Origin: JBBQYD01 sp942493075
GTDB lineage: Bacteria > Verrucomicrobiota > Verrucomicrobiia > Limisphaerales > UBA8199
Assembly: GCA_942493075.1 (NCBI GenBank)
Contig: OW818681.1
Span: 1 to 64,000 of the forward strand
DNA length: 64,000 nucleotides
Direction: 5' to 3'
Shown: positions 26,837-35,101 of the stretch, one piece after another
Layout of the letters: every line of letters begins with the position of its first letter
How positions within the stretch are numbered: the stretch's first letter is position 1
Position numbers and translations under genes: made by a program
The notes under the pieces: model-generated
What the model saw: only the letters and a program-made list of their open reading frames with translations
Database searches by the model: none
What the model was told of the DNA's origin: nothing

Positions 26837-27904
26837 ATGCGAGTGTTCTGTTTATGGATGGTATTAGTCGGCGCGCTCTCTTTGAGCGCCGCGGAACTGG
26901 TCTTTGATTTCGGCCAGCAGCCGGAAAACAAGCCGCCGACTGGATTTCGCAGCACAGTCACCGGCACTGGCCAGCCTGGGACATGGCGCATTCTCATGGA
27001 TGAAGTGCCGCCGGTTCTGGCGCCCCTTACGCCTCAGGCCCCAGTTGTCACCCGGCAGCCTGTGCTCGCTCAGCTTTCCGATGATCCCTCAGACGAACAT
27101 TTTCCGCTCCTGGTTTACGAGGAAGAAGTATTTGACGATTTCACCTTCAGCACGCGCTTTAAGCTGGTTAAGGGGCAGGTCGAGCAGATGGCTGGTTTGG
27201 CATTTCGGATTCAGAATGAAACCAATTATTACGTGGTGCGCGCCAGTGCGCTGGGCAATACGTTCCGGTTCTACAAGGTGGTGAACGGCGCTCGAGGGAC
27301 TGTGATCGGGCCGGAGATCAAAATCCCCGCCGGTGAATGGCAGGACATGTCGGTAACGTGCAAAGGCAACGAGATCCGTTGCGCGCTTAATGGCAATGAG
27401 GTCATCCCGCCGCTTCAGGACAACACCTTCAACATTGGCAAGCTCGGGTTTTGGACCAAGAGCGATTCAGTCAGCTATTTCGCAGGAGCGCGAGTGGTTT
27501 ATCGGCCAAGGGAGATGCCGGCCAAGCGTCTGGTGCAAAATGCATTGAAGGAATACAACCGGTTGCTGGGCCTGGAAATTTACATGCTCGGAAAGGATTC
27601 TGAGACGACCACGTGCGTTGCGGGGTTTCCTGAGAGCCTGGTCGGACAAGCGGGGGGCGCGCCCGAGCTGGATGTCATCCGCCGCGGCGTCATGTATTAT
27701 GGCAAGGACAAGGAGAGCGTCTCTGTGACCCGGCCGCTACGGGATAAGAACGGCGACGCCATCGCCGCGGTGCGTGTGAAGATGAAAACCTTCACGGGGC
27801 AAACGGAACAGAACGCCATTGTGCGGGCGATGCCTGTGGTGAATATGCTCCAGACAGCAATCCAGAACCGGGAAGACTTGACCGGCGAACTGTCGGTCAA
27901 GTAG
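26837..27904 (+). CDS. secreted protein: LamG/DUF1080-like domain plus a sensor-like C-terminal domain
   Basis: The 355-residue product starts with a signal peptide (MRVFCLWMVLVGALSLSA). I prefer this ATG to a TTG six codons upstream. Residues about 20-210 look like a concanavalin/LamG-type sandwich of the kind called DUF1080 (FDDFTFSTRFKLVKGQ, AGLAFRIQNETNYYVVRAS, GEWQDMSVTCKGNEIRCALNG). The C-terminal part (about 225-355) has an extracytoplasmic sensor-like pattern (RRGVMYYGKDKESVSVTRPL, DKNGDAIAAVRVKMKTF). No catalytic motif was seen. The combination suggests a periplasmic glycan-binding or sensing protein; function is unknown. Confidence 0.6.
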   Translation: MRVFCLWMVLVGALSLSAAELVFDFGQQPENKPPTGFRSTVTGTGQPGTWRILMDEVPPVLAPLTPQAPVVTRQPVLAQLSDDPSDEHFPLLVYEEEVFDDFTFSTRFKLVKGQVEQMAGLAFRIQNETNYYVVRASALGNTFRFYKVVNGARGTVIGPEIKIPAGEWQDMSVTCKGNEIRCALNGNEVIPPLQDNTFNIGKLGFWTKSDSVSYFAGARVVYRPREMPAKRLVQNALKEYNRLLGLEIYMLGKDSETTTCVAGFPESLVGQAGGAPELDVIRRGVMYYGKDKESVSVTRPLRDKNGDAIAAVRVKMKTFTGQTEQNAIVRAMPVVNMLQTAIQNREDLTGELSVK

Positions 27905-27946
27905 CGGCAAAATCGGGATAGAATCGGTTTTCCCGGCCTTCGAGAA

Positions 27947-28900
27947 TTACTTGGGTTCTGCAGCGTTCTCGACGTGGTTCGAAGCGGCTGGATTAACCGG
28001 TGCGCTGAGCTGATCGACTGCATTTGTCGTAGCCTCTGAGCCGGTTCCGGGCTTTTCTTCCTCCTCAGGCTGGGGTGGCGGGAAATCGGAGTTCGACTCG
28101 CGGAGTGCGCCTCCAACAACAATGATGCGCCCCTGGTCATCCGCCCGCAAACGCGGTTTATTATCGCCGATCTCGTAGGTCTCCCTCTTGAGTAACTCCC
28201 CGTCTGGATTATGCACTGTGTAGCTAAAAGTCTGAGGACCGTTTTGGTAAAGCAGATGCAGGTTGCTTTGTTGATCGATCTGAGGCTGGGGGCGGCCAAA
28301 GGAAACCATGCTGCCTATAGGCTGGACCTTGAACGTTTTGCCGCCCTCGGTATCCGTGACACGCAGGTATAAGCGCAGAGGTCCGCGCAGGTATGTTGCC
28401 TGCTGTAACATATATTTTCGAATTTCGGGCTGCCCATTCGTTGAGGAGGTCGGCAAACCAAAATCCTGCTGCCACAGCTTGGCGCCTTGGATGATTGTGA
28501 AAGATTTAGGCGGACTGCCAACCTCTCGATCCCAGGACTTGATTTTGACGATTGCCCGGACCAGGTAACGTCCTGCGCTGGGAAATGAATAATAGGGCGC
28601 CAGATTCACCCGTTTAGTCCCCATCTTCGAGGACTCGAGGCTGAACCCGCCAACGACCGGGACATCTCCAATTTGGGACACCACGGCGCCTTCGGAGCTT
28701 TCGACGGTGAACGTGAGCCAATCGGCTTCATCGCCGAAGCGCAAGGTTTGTCCTGAACTATTGATGATGCGGACGCCGACCAGGATGTCCTCGCCGGGGA
28801 GGAAGTGGGCTTGCTCCTGGAGGACCTCAACGGAGACCTGGGCCAAGGCCGGAGCCAGGGCGAGGAGGTGCAAGATCAGCCAGAGGGCTAGTTTCTTCAT
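27947..28900 (-). CDS. secreted protein of unknown function
   Basis: The 317-residue product starts with a clear signal peptide (MKKLALWLILHLLALAPALAQ). The mature part is beta-rich: GEDILVGVRIINSSGQTLRFG and GRYLVRAIVKIKSWDREVGSPP resemble an Ig-like/FixG-type domain. A repeat-like section with INQQSNL-type beta strands (DQQSNLHLLYQNGPQTFSY) follows, and the tail is Pro/Glu/Asn-rich and disordered (about 275-317). It is convergent with the previous secreted protein, 42 bases apart. I do not recognise the family. Confidence 0.55.
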   Translation of the reverse strand: MKKLALWLILHLLALAPALAQVSVEVLQEQAHFLPGEDILVGVRIINSSGQTLRFGDEADWLTFTVESSEGAVVSQIGDVPVVGGFSLESSKMGTKRVNLAPYYSFPSAGRYLVRAIVKIKSWDREVGSPPKSFTIIQGAKLWQQDFGLPTSSTNGQPEIRKYMLQQATYLRGPLRLYLRVTDTEGGKTFKVQPIGSMVSFGRPQPQIDQQSNLHLLYQNGPQTFSYTVHNPDGELLKRETYEIGDNKPRLRADDQGRIIVVGGALRESNSDFPPPQPEEEEKPGTGSEATTNAVDQLSAPVNPAASNHVENAAEPK

Positions 28901-28971
28901 AGGCTAACTGTAGGGTTTGGAGGGGAGTAGGCAAGAGGATTAAGGGGGCGGAAGAACGGGAATAAAAGTTG

Positions 28972-29008
28972 TTGACAGAATGCATCAGTGTACTAGTATA
29001 TTAGTACA
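28972..29008 (+). promoter_or_regulatory. promoter and overlapping GntR operator
   Basis: TTGACA at 28972-28977 is a consensus -35 box. TAGTAT at 28994-28999 is a -10 candidate with 16-bp spacing. A perfect inverted repeat, TGTACTA (28989-28995) and TAGTACA (29002-29008) separated by six bases, covers the -10 box. GntR-family regulators, including the YtrA subgroup, bind such palindromes, and the next gene encodes one. This predicts negative autoregulation of the GntR-membrane protein operon. Confidence 0.75.
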
Positions 29009-29026
29009 AACGAAAGCTGTTCGCTC

Positions 29027-29422
29027 ATGGCCGATAACGTCTCTCATCTCTGGCAGGTCGAATATGAATCGGGTATCCCGGTTTTCCGCCAGATCATTAA
29101 CCAGGTCTGCGCCGCTGTGGCCCTCGGCACAGTCCAATCCGGAGATCAGTTGCCGACGATTCGGGGTTTGAGCGAGCGCTTGAATGTTAATCCGAACACA
29201 ATCGCAAAAGCCTACCGGGAACTGGAACTCAAGGGAGTCATTGCTACGGAGCGCGGCAACGGGTCATTCGTGCAAGCCCCGCCGCCCGCATCCGCGCCAG
29301 ATGAAAAGCAGGCGAAACTGCAGGCCGTCTACCAGCGTTTGCTGGCAGAGGCGGCACGCGTTGGCCTGACCGAAGGTGAGCTCTTGCGCTTTATTCAGCA
29401 GAAGAACCTCGCAACCAAATGA
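29027..29422 (+). CDS. GntR-family transcriptional regulator (YtrA subgroup)
   Basis: The 131-residue protein has an N-terminal winged helix-turn-helix (about 15-85: PVFRQIINQVCAAVALG, LPTIRGLSERLNVNPNTIAKAYRELE, GVIATERGNGSFV). A short C-terminal helical part, as in the YtrA group, takes the place of a full effector domain. YtrA-type regulators typically repress the operon they head, often ABC transporters or membrane proteins that respond to envelope stress. A palindrome overlapping the promoter lies 19-38 bases upstream. The stop overlaps the next start (ATGA at 29419-29422), so the target is probably the membrane protein. Confidence 0.9.
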   Translation: MADNVSHLWQVEYESGIPVFRQIINQVCAAVALGTVQSGDQLPTIRGLSERLNVNPNTIAKAYRELELKGVIATERGNGSFVQAPPPASAPDEKQAKLQAVYQRLLAEAARVGLTEGELLRFIQQKNLATK

Positions 29423-30399
29423 AAACACGATTCCAACAGAGCTGGCAGTTGTTCAAAACATCCATTCACGTGACGTTCCGGTATCCCAAGCTGCTTTGGT
29501 TCCCGGCGCTCACGACATTCCTGACGCTGCTCATCGCTCTCTTTTTCCTGACGGCAATCGCCGTGCCGCTGGCTTTGCAGAACACCGGATACCGGTTCAC
29601 CCAGAAACAGCACTGGGTGACTGTCGTGGAGCGCAACTTCCCTGGAACGATCGGTCCGAGAAAGTCAGGAATCGTTACGGAATCTTCTGTCGAGAGCCGG
29701 GCCGCAGCCGCGTCAGCCGATAAAATGCGAGGGGCGAAGGTGTCGTTAGCCATGCTGCCCATCTATTTCATTTCCATGTTTCTGGCGACGTTCTTCAACG
29801 TCGTGTTTTATAACGAGATCCTGATGGCACTGGATGGGCGAGGCGTGTCTTTCCGGCGGGGTTTGAATGTGGCGTGGCAACGGGTGGGAGCGATCCTCGC
29901 ATGGTCGTTGCTGGCGGGGGTGGTTGGATGGCTTATCCGCTCGTTGCAAGAGAGGTTACCTTTCGTGGGGCGCATCGTGACCGGCCTGATTGGCTTGGTG
30001 TGGAGCATTGCGGCGGTGTTCGCGATTCCGGTGATTGTTCAAGACGCCACCACGCGGAATCCGGTGCAGGTATTGCGGCGGTCGGCATCGGCGCTGAAGC
30101 GAACCTGGGGAGAAGGGTTAATTGGTTATGTGGGGCTGTCGGCGGGGAATTTCTTAGTGGTCTTAGGTTCTCTTCTATTCCTGGGAGTGGCCGGCGTGCT
30201 TGCATATGCGACAGAAAGCATTTTGCTCATCGTTTTAGCAGCCATATTCTGGGTGATTGGGATGGTGGTTTTGGCTTATGTGATGGGGGTTGCCGGGCAT
30301 GTTTATCGATGCGCGTTGTTTAAGTATGCCACCGAAGGGGTGATTCCCGAGCCATACACCCAGGACATGCTGGATCGCGCATGGAAGGTGAAGAAGTAA
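29419..30399 (+). CDS. polytopic membrane protein (DUF6159-like)
   Basis: The 326-residue protein has five or six hydrophobic segments (about 29-50, 118-140, 156-175, 192-212, 246-290) and short charged loops. The opening FQQSWQLFKTSIHVTFRYPKLLWFPAL resembles a family named DUF6159 in some databases, but I am not certain of that label. It is translationally coupled to the GntR regulator and so probably under its control. There is no transporter signature such as a Walker motif. Function unknown. Confidence 0.6.
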   Translation: MKTRFQQSWQLFKTSIHVTFRYPKLLWFPALTTFLTLLIALFFLTAIAVPLALQNTGYRFTQKQHWVTVVERNFPGTIGPRKSGIVTESSVESRAAAASADKMRGAKVSLAMLPIYFISMFLATFFNVVFYNEILMALDGRGVSFRRGLNVAWQRVGAILAWSLLAGVVGWLIRSLQERLPFVGRIVTGLIGLVWSIAAVFAIPVIVQDATTRNPVQVLRRSASALKRTWGEGLIGYVGLSAGNFLVVLGSLLFLGVAGVLAYATESILLIVLAAIFWVIGMVVLAYVMGVAGHVYRCALFKYATEGVIPEPYTQDMLDRAWKVKK

Positions 30400-30479
30400 G
30401 GCGGCCTCACCGAAAGGCGAGGTTGCCAAGCAGGCTGGGAAGGGCGTGGGTGATCTCACGCCCGGGGGGGGGAGGGAGG

Positions 30480-31448
30480 TTAGTTCGTTCCTCTGCGCGC
30501 CCAGCGGTTCGCAAGGCTGGCGCAAATGATCAATTGTAAGGGGTGGTAGATCATGATCGGTAATAGGATGAAGCCCATCCCAGGATGTGCTCCAAAGATC
30601 AACTGCGCCATTGGGACACCCGAAGCCAGCGTCTTCTTCGAGCCACAAAAAACTGCCGCGATGCGATCGGGCCAGGTGAACTTGAGCATATCACAAACAA
30701 AGCCCGCTGTGGTAAGCACGATGTAGAAGATCAGCAGGGACCCAGCAACTGTTAGCAATAAAGTGGATATTCCCTGCCCGGACCAAACGCCCTTTTCCAC
30801 GGAATCACAAAACGAGGTATATACCAGCAGAAGGATCGTCCCGCGATCCACCCGATTAATCAATTTTTTGTGAGTTCCCACCCAATCGCCCAACCAGGGC
30901 CGGGCAAGCTGGCCGACAACTAACGGCAGCAGCAGCCAAATGACCAGATCCAGAATCACCGGCCCAAGGGGCAGGGGATTACCTGCACTTTGAAGCATCC
31001 ATCCAATCCAGAGCGGTGTCAGGAAAATGCCAAGTACGCTTGAGAGCGTGGCGTTGAATACTGCGGCGGCGACATTGCCTCCTGCTGCGGCGGTAAGTGC
31101 GACCGACGATGAGACTGTTGATGGCAGCACGCATAGGTAGAAAAACCCCAGGCGCAAGTCGGGAGAAAGAAATCGGCCAAACCCGGAGATCAAAAGCAAC
31201 CCCAGGAGCGGAAAGAAGAGGAACGTGCATCCCTGTACGACGAGGTGCAGACGCCACTTCAAGGTGCCGGCCTTAAGGGCGGCAAACGAAAGAGCCAGCC
31301 CGTGGAGAAAGAAGATTAACGCCACACCGGCCTTCGTGAGCAGTTCCGGATTCAGCGCGCCACCCTGCGCGCCAGGCCCCGGGAAGAGCCAAGCCAGAGC
31401 AACGGCAAGAGCCATACCTGCTAGAAACCAATCAAATTTGAACTTCAT
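30480..31448 (-). CDS. bile acid:sodium symporter-like (SBF-like) transporter
   Basis: The 322-residue protein has about ten hydrophobic helices in the BART-superfamily layout: FFLHGLALSFAALKAG, LGFFYLCVLPSTVSSSVALTAAAGGNVAAAVFNATLSS (the conserved crossover segment), and a C-terminal LASGVPMAQLIFG. This matches the SBF-like family (YfeH type; PF13593). The start is set at the ATG at 31448; the open frame extends 32 codons upstream without hydrophobic character. The substrate is unknown; organic anions are expected for the superfamily. Confidence 0.85.
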   Translation of the reverse strand: MKFKFDWFLAGMALAVALAWLFPGPGAQGGALNPELLTKAGVALIFFLHGLALSFAALKAGTLKWRLHLVVQGCTFLFFPLLGLLLISGFGRFLSPDLRLGFFYLCVLPSTVSSSVALTAAAGGNVAAAVFNATLSSVLGIFLTPLWIGWMLQSAGNPLPLGPVILDLVIWLLLPLVVGQLARPWLGDWVGTHKKLINRVDRGTILLLVYTSFCDSVEKGVWSGQGISTLLLTVAGSLLIFYIVLTTAGFVCDMLKFTWPDRIAAVFCGSKKTLASGVPMAQLIFGAHPGMGFILLPIMIYHPLQLIICASLANRWARRGTN

Positions 31449-31590
31449 GCGGCAGCTCGATGGTTGCGAGCGTTCCCATTGTGCCACGCAGCAGGCAGGG
31501 AAGCGAGAACGAGACTTTGAAGACTCTGGAGAATTGCTTGTCATCCTTGCTTTGTCTCATAGAATCTGGACCGCAACCCCGGCACGATGA

Positions 31591-31672
31591 AAGGAACACA
31601 ATGAGGACCCATGCGACTAATGGGACGGACGGTGCGCTTCCGTTGTCTCAGTCTCGGCCTTCCCACAAAGGC
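31591..31672 (+). repeat. direct repeat A over the 5' end of the four-helix-bundle gene
   Basis: About 82 bases, including the ribosome-binding region AAGGAACA, the start codon and the first codons of the four-helix-bundle gene, recur in diverged form at 32272-32352. The first part is itself made of degenerate ATGRGAC-like units (ATGAGGAC, ATGCGACT, ATGGGACGG). Confidence 0.75.
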
Positions 31673-32227
31673 TTCATTCCTCCGCACGGTGGATACGAAA
31701 CGCTGGTCTCTTATCCGAAGACTCAAATCATCTATGATGCCACCGTGAGGTTCTGTGATCGCTTCATCAAGCTCAGTTCACGCACACATGACCAAATGGT
31801 TCAGGCCGCGCGCAGTGGAAACAAGAACATCGCAGAGGGTAGCCGGATCTCAGGCACATCTAAAGAAGCGGAGATAAAACTCACAAACGTCGCTCGAGCC
31901 AGCTTGGAAGAGCTTTTAGGCGATTACCAGGATTACCTGCGCCAGCATGATCATCCTCTCTGGGATAAAAACTCGAAGGAGGCCTTGTACGTGCGCAAAC
32001 TGGGCAAAAAGGAGAACCTTTCTTACGAAGACTTTCGAGAGTTTATTGAAACTCGACCGGCCTCAACAGTCGCCAACATTCTCATCAGCCTAATTCACCA
32101 GGCCAACTACCTTCTCGATCGTCAGTTGCACCGGCTCGAGCAGGACTTTCTCGAAGAGGGCGGTTTGCGCGAGCGCATGACGCGCGCGCGCCTCTCCGCC
32201 CGTGCGAATAAGCCAAATACTCAATGA
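31601..32227 (+). CDS. four-helix-bundle (23S rRNA IVS-type) suffix-domain protein
   Basis: The 208-residue protein resembles the four-helix-bundle family first seen in 23S rRNA intervening sequences, in the long variant with a suffix domain: GGYETLVSYPKTQIIYDATVRFCDRFI, SSRTHDQMVQAARSGNKNIAEGSRIS and a C-terminal QANYLLDRQLHRLEQDFLEEGG. The function of these small proteins is unknown. The start is set at the ATG at 31601, after AAAGGAACACA; the longer open frame lacks homology. The gene's 5' end is duplicated 670 bases downstream, which suggests spread by a repeat-mediated process. No rRNA is near. Confidence 0.8.
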   Translation: MRTHATNGTDGALPLSQSRPSHKGFIPPHGGYETLVSYPKTQIIYDATVRFCDRFIKLSSRTHDQMVQAARSGNKNIAEGSRISGTSKEAEIKLTNVARASLEELLGDYQDYLRQHDHPLWDKNSKEALYVRKLGKKENLSYEDFREFIETRPASTVANILISLIHQANYLLDRQLHRLEQDFLEEGGLRERMTRARLSARANKPNTQ

Positions 32228-32271
32228 GACGTGCCGGTCAACGGCCCCAGTTGGTATATGAACAATACTTG

Positions 32272-32352
32272 AAGGAACAGAATGAGGACTCATGCGACTG
32301 ACGGGACGGACGTGCAGGTCTGTCACCTCAGTCTCAGCCGTCCCATAAGGCA
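32272..32352 (+). repeat. direct repeat B, diverged copy of the 5' end of the four-helix-bundle gene
   Basis: AAGGAACAGAATGAGGACT and the following bases match repeat A. They still contain a start codon and a frame reading MRTHATDGTDVQ, against MRTHATNGTDGA in the intact gene, after which the similarity decays. It looks like the remnant of a second gene of this kind or of a duplicated mobile segment. Confidence 0.7.
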
Positions 32353-32440
32353 TTACCTCAGGATGCCCTCCTCCGTCTCGCACCCCTGTCCCCATACTTT
32401 TCTAGCTTCAAAAGCCGGGCTTGGGTAGTATCCCTGTGCG

Positions 32441-33601
32441 ATGAAGAGAGTCGTCCTACTCGGCAGCACCGGATCCATTGGCACCAGCACTATCAAGGTA
32501 GCTGAAGATTTGCCGGATCAGGTGCAGCTTATCGGTCTGGCTGCCGGCAACAACAGTGAGTTGTTGCTGGAACAAACCGCCCGGCACTCTCCTGAGGCTA
32601 TCTCGATCAACGACCCTGCGAAAGCTGCCGTATTGCACAAAGCGCTTGGGTCGCGAGCACAGGTATTCTCCGGCGCCGAAGGTCTCATCCGATTGGCCAC
32701 CTGGCCGAGTGCCGATATTGTTCTGATTGCAATTGTTGGAACCGCTGGCCTTCTCCCGGCCTTAGCTGCTATCCGTTCAGGCAAAGACATCGCGGTAGCT
32801 TCGAAGGAAATACTGGTGATGGCGGGAGAAATCGTCATGCGCGAGGCCCATAAATATGGCGTTCGCGTTTTGACGGTGGATAGCGAACACTCTGCGATTT
32901 TCCAATGTCTTGATGGCAAGCCGTCCGATTCGGTTCGCAAGCTTTGGCTCACTGCCTCTGGAGGTCCCTTTCGAAATACCCCAGCCGCTGAATTCCCCGG
33001 CATCACGGTGGAACGCGCGCTTAAACACCCATCGTGGGTGATGGGGCAGAAGATCACGATCGATTCAGCAACGCTGTTTAACAAGGGCCTGGAGATGATC
33101 GAAGCGCGCTGGCTTTTTGATATTGAGATGGCGCGAGTGAGTGTGATTGTTCACCCGCAGAGCGTGGTGCACTCGCTGGTGGAGTTCGTGGACGGCTCGA
33201 TTTTGGCGCAGCTTTCCACCCCCGACATGTGTCTGCCGATCCAGTATGCGCTCACCTATCCGAAGCGCGCCAGGAGTGAGCGGGTGCAAACCAACCTGTC
33301 GCGTCTGGGCAGCCTGACTTTTGAAGAACCAGATCCGACCCGGTTTCCGGCGCTGAATTTGGCCCGGCAAGCGGGGGAGACCGGTGGAACGCTCCCTGCG
33401 GTTTTGAACGCCGCTAACGAGGTTGCTGTCGATGCTTTCGTGAACCGCCGGATTAGTTTTCCCGCCATTTCTGAAATTGTGGCCCGCACCATGGGCAGCC
33501 ACCAGGTGGTGACGCATCCGAGTTTGGAGGAAATCATGTCAGCAGATGCGTGGGCCAGGGAAGAAGCTAGCCGTCAGACGCAGGCATTGGTACCATCCTG
33601 A
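32441..33601 (+). CDS. dxr: 1-deoxy-D-xylulose-5-phosphate reductoisomerase
   Basis: Dxr makes MEP from DXP with NADPH, the committed step of the non-mevalonate isoprenoid pathway. The 386-residue product has the N-terminal NADP motif LLGSTGSIGTSTIKV, the VASKEILVMAGE segment, the metal/substrate site TVDSEHSAIFQCL (D and E ligands) and LTASGGPFRNTP, followed by NKGLEMIEARWLF. The length is standard. It starts the cluster dxr-rseP-ispG, a common bacterial arrangement. Confidence 0.96.
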   Translation: MKRVVLLGSTGSIGTSTIKVAEDLPDQVQLIGLAAGNNSELLLEQTARHSPEAISINDPAKAAVLHKALGSRAQVFSGAEGLIRLATWPSADIVLIAIVGTAGLLPALAAIRSGKDIAVASKEILVMAGEIVMREAHKYGVRVLTVDSEHSAIFQCLDGKPSDSVRKLWLTASGGPFRNTPAAEFPGITVERALKHPSWVMGQKITIDSATLFNKGLEMIEARWLFDIEMARVSVIVHPQSVVHSLVEFVDGSILAQLSTPDMCLPIQYALTYPKRARSERVQTNLSRLGSLTFEEPDPTRFPALNLARQAGETGGTLPAVLNAANEVAVDAFVNRRISFPAISEIVARTMGSHQVVTHPSLEEIMSADAWAREEASRQTQALVPS

Positions 33602-33676
33602 GGCTCCTTCGTAATTGCCTGTGGCACAAACACTGCTATATTTATCAGGCCCCCGCCGGGGGCAGCTTAGTCTATT

Positions 33677-35098
33677 ATGTCGATCCTAAAGGTCATTTTT
33701 GTCGCTCTGGAAGTGCTGTTATTGTTTAACCTGCTCATATTTGTCCATGAGTTGGGCCATTTCCTTGCTGCCCGCTGGCGCGGTTTAAAGGTAGATCGTT
33801 TTGCGATTTGGTTCGGCAAACCGATCTGGAAGAAGACCATCAACGGCGTGGAGTATGCCCTCGGAACCATCCCTGCCGGTGGCTATGTCTCTCTGCCGCA
33901 AATGGCTACGATGGAAACCATCGAGGGTAAGAGCGAGAGCTCCGGCAAGCCGTTGCCTCCCATTTCAGCTTTAGACAAGATCATTGTAGCGTTCGCCGGT
34001 CCGCTTTTCAGCTTCCTGCTGGCGCTGGCTTTTGCCGTTGTCGTGATGGTAGTGGGCAGGCCCGTTAGCGAAGCCGAAGCTACCACGGTGATTGGTTACG
34101 TCGAAAAGGATGGTCCTGCGGATAAGGTCGGAATCAAGCCCGGCGACCGCATCGTGGAAGTGGATGGGAAAAAGGTGTCCAAGTTTGGGGGCATGGGGGA
34201 TAGCGTAACATGGTCCATCGTTCGGAGCACGGGCGACAAAGTGGAGCTTAAAGTGGTCCGGGATGGCCAAACCCTTGTGTTCCATCCGGCCCCGGTTCGG
34301 GATGAAACGAAGGCCTGGCAGCGCAAGAGCTTGCGTCAGATCAAAATCGCTCCGGCGCAATCTGCGATCATTGCTGAGGTTGTCCCTGACAGTCCCGCAG
34401 CGGTTGCTGGTTTGAAGCCCGGTGATGAGATCACTGAGGTGAACGGGCGGAAAATGCATCACTTTGCTGCCATCGGCGAATTGGTGGAAGCAAACTCCGA
34501 AGCAGTCCTGAACGCGTCGGTTTTGCGGAATGGCACAAATTTCACGGCAAGTCTGAAGCCGGAGAAACCGATCAGCCCGCCTGATGAGAAACCGCGAGTC
34601 GGGGTCGTTTGGAATGCATCGGGCAAAACGGAATTAGTACATCCTGGTGCGATTGAGCAAGTGGTTGCGAGTGTTAACGCCATGGTCGAGACGTTCGGGG
34701 CTTTGTTTTCGCGGGGCACGGATATCCAGGCACAGCACTTGGGCGGCGCCGTGAAAATCATGGATGTGTATGCCCGGTTGTTTGCCAGTGAAAACGGCTG
34801 GCGCCTGGCTCTTTGGTTCAGTGTGCTGATGAATGTGAATCTCGCTATTCTGAACATGCTGCCCATTCCCGTGCTGGATGGTGGTCACATTGTTTTGTCG
34901 ATCCTGGAAGCGATCCGCCGCAAGCCGATTAGCGCCAGAATACTCAATGGAATCCAAACCTGCTGTGCAGTGGCCTTGATTGGGTTCATGGTTTATATCG
35001 CGTTTTATGACGTCCAGGAACTGCCCTGGAAACGTGGGGACAAGGAAAAGACCATAACCTTGAAGTTCACTCCCAAAACCCCGGCTGCCCATCAGTAA
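33677..35098 (+). CDS. rseP: site-2 protease RseP with tandem PDZ domains
   Basis: RseP is an inner-membrane zinc metalloprotease that cuts membrane-bound anti-sigma factors and leftover signal peptides. The 473-residue protein has the HELGH zinc motif (24-28) in its first helix and a C-terminal MLPIPVLDGGH motif that completes the site. Between them are two PDZ domains (GPADKVGIKPGDRIVEVDGK and DSPAAVAGLKPGDEITEVNGR). It lies between dxr and ispG, 75 bases after dxr and three before ispG. Confidence 0.95.
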   Translation: MSILKVIFVALEVLLLFNLLIFVHELGHFLAARWRGLKVDRFAIWFGKPIWKKTINGVEYALGTIPAGGYVSLPQMATMETIEGKSESSGKPLPPISALDKIIVAFAGPLFSFLLALAFAVVVMVVGRPVSEAEATTVIGYVEKDGPADKVGIKPGDRIVEVDGKKVSKFGGMGDSVTWSIVRSTGDKVELKVVRDGQTLVFHPAPVRDETKAWQRKSLRQIKIAPAQSAIIAEVVPDSPAAVAGLKPGDEITEVNGRKMHHFAAIGELVEANSEAVLNASVLRNGTNFTASLKPEKPISPPDEKPRVGVVWNASGKTELVHPGAIEQVVASVNAMVETFGALFSRGTDIQAQHLGGAVKIMDVYARLFASENGWRLALWFSVLMNVNLAILNMLPIPVLDGGHIVLSILEAIRRKPISARILNGIQTCCAVALIGFMVYIAFYDVQELPWKRGDKEKTITLKFTPKTPAAHQ

Positions 35099-35101
35099 AT
35101 C

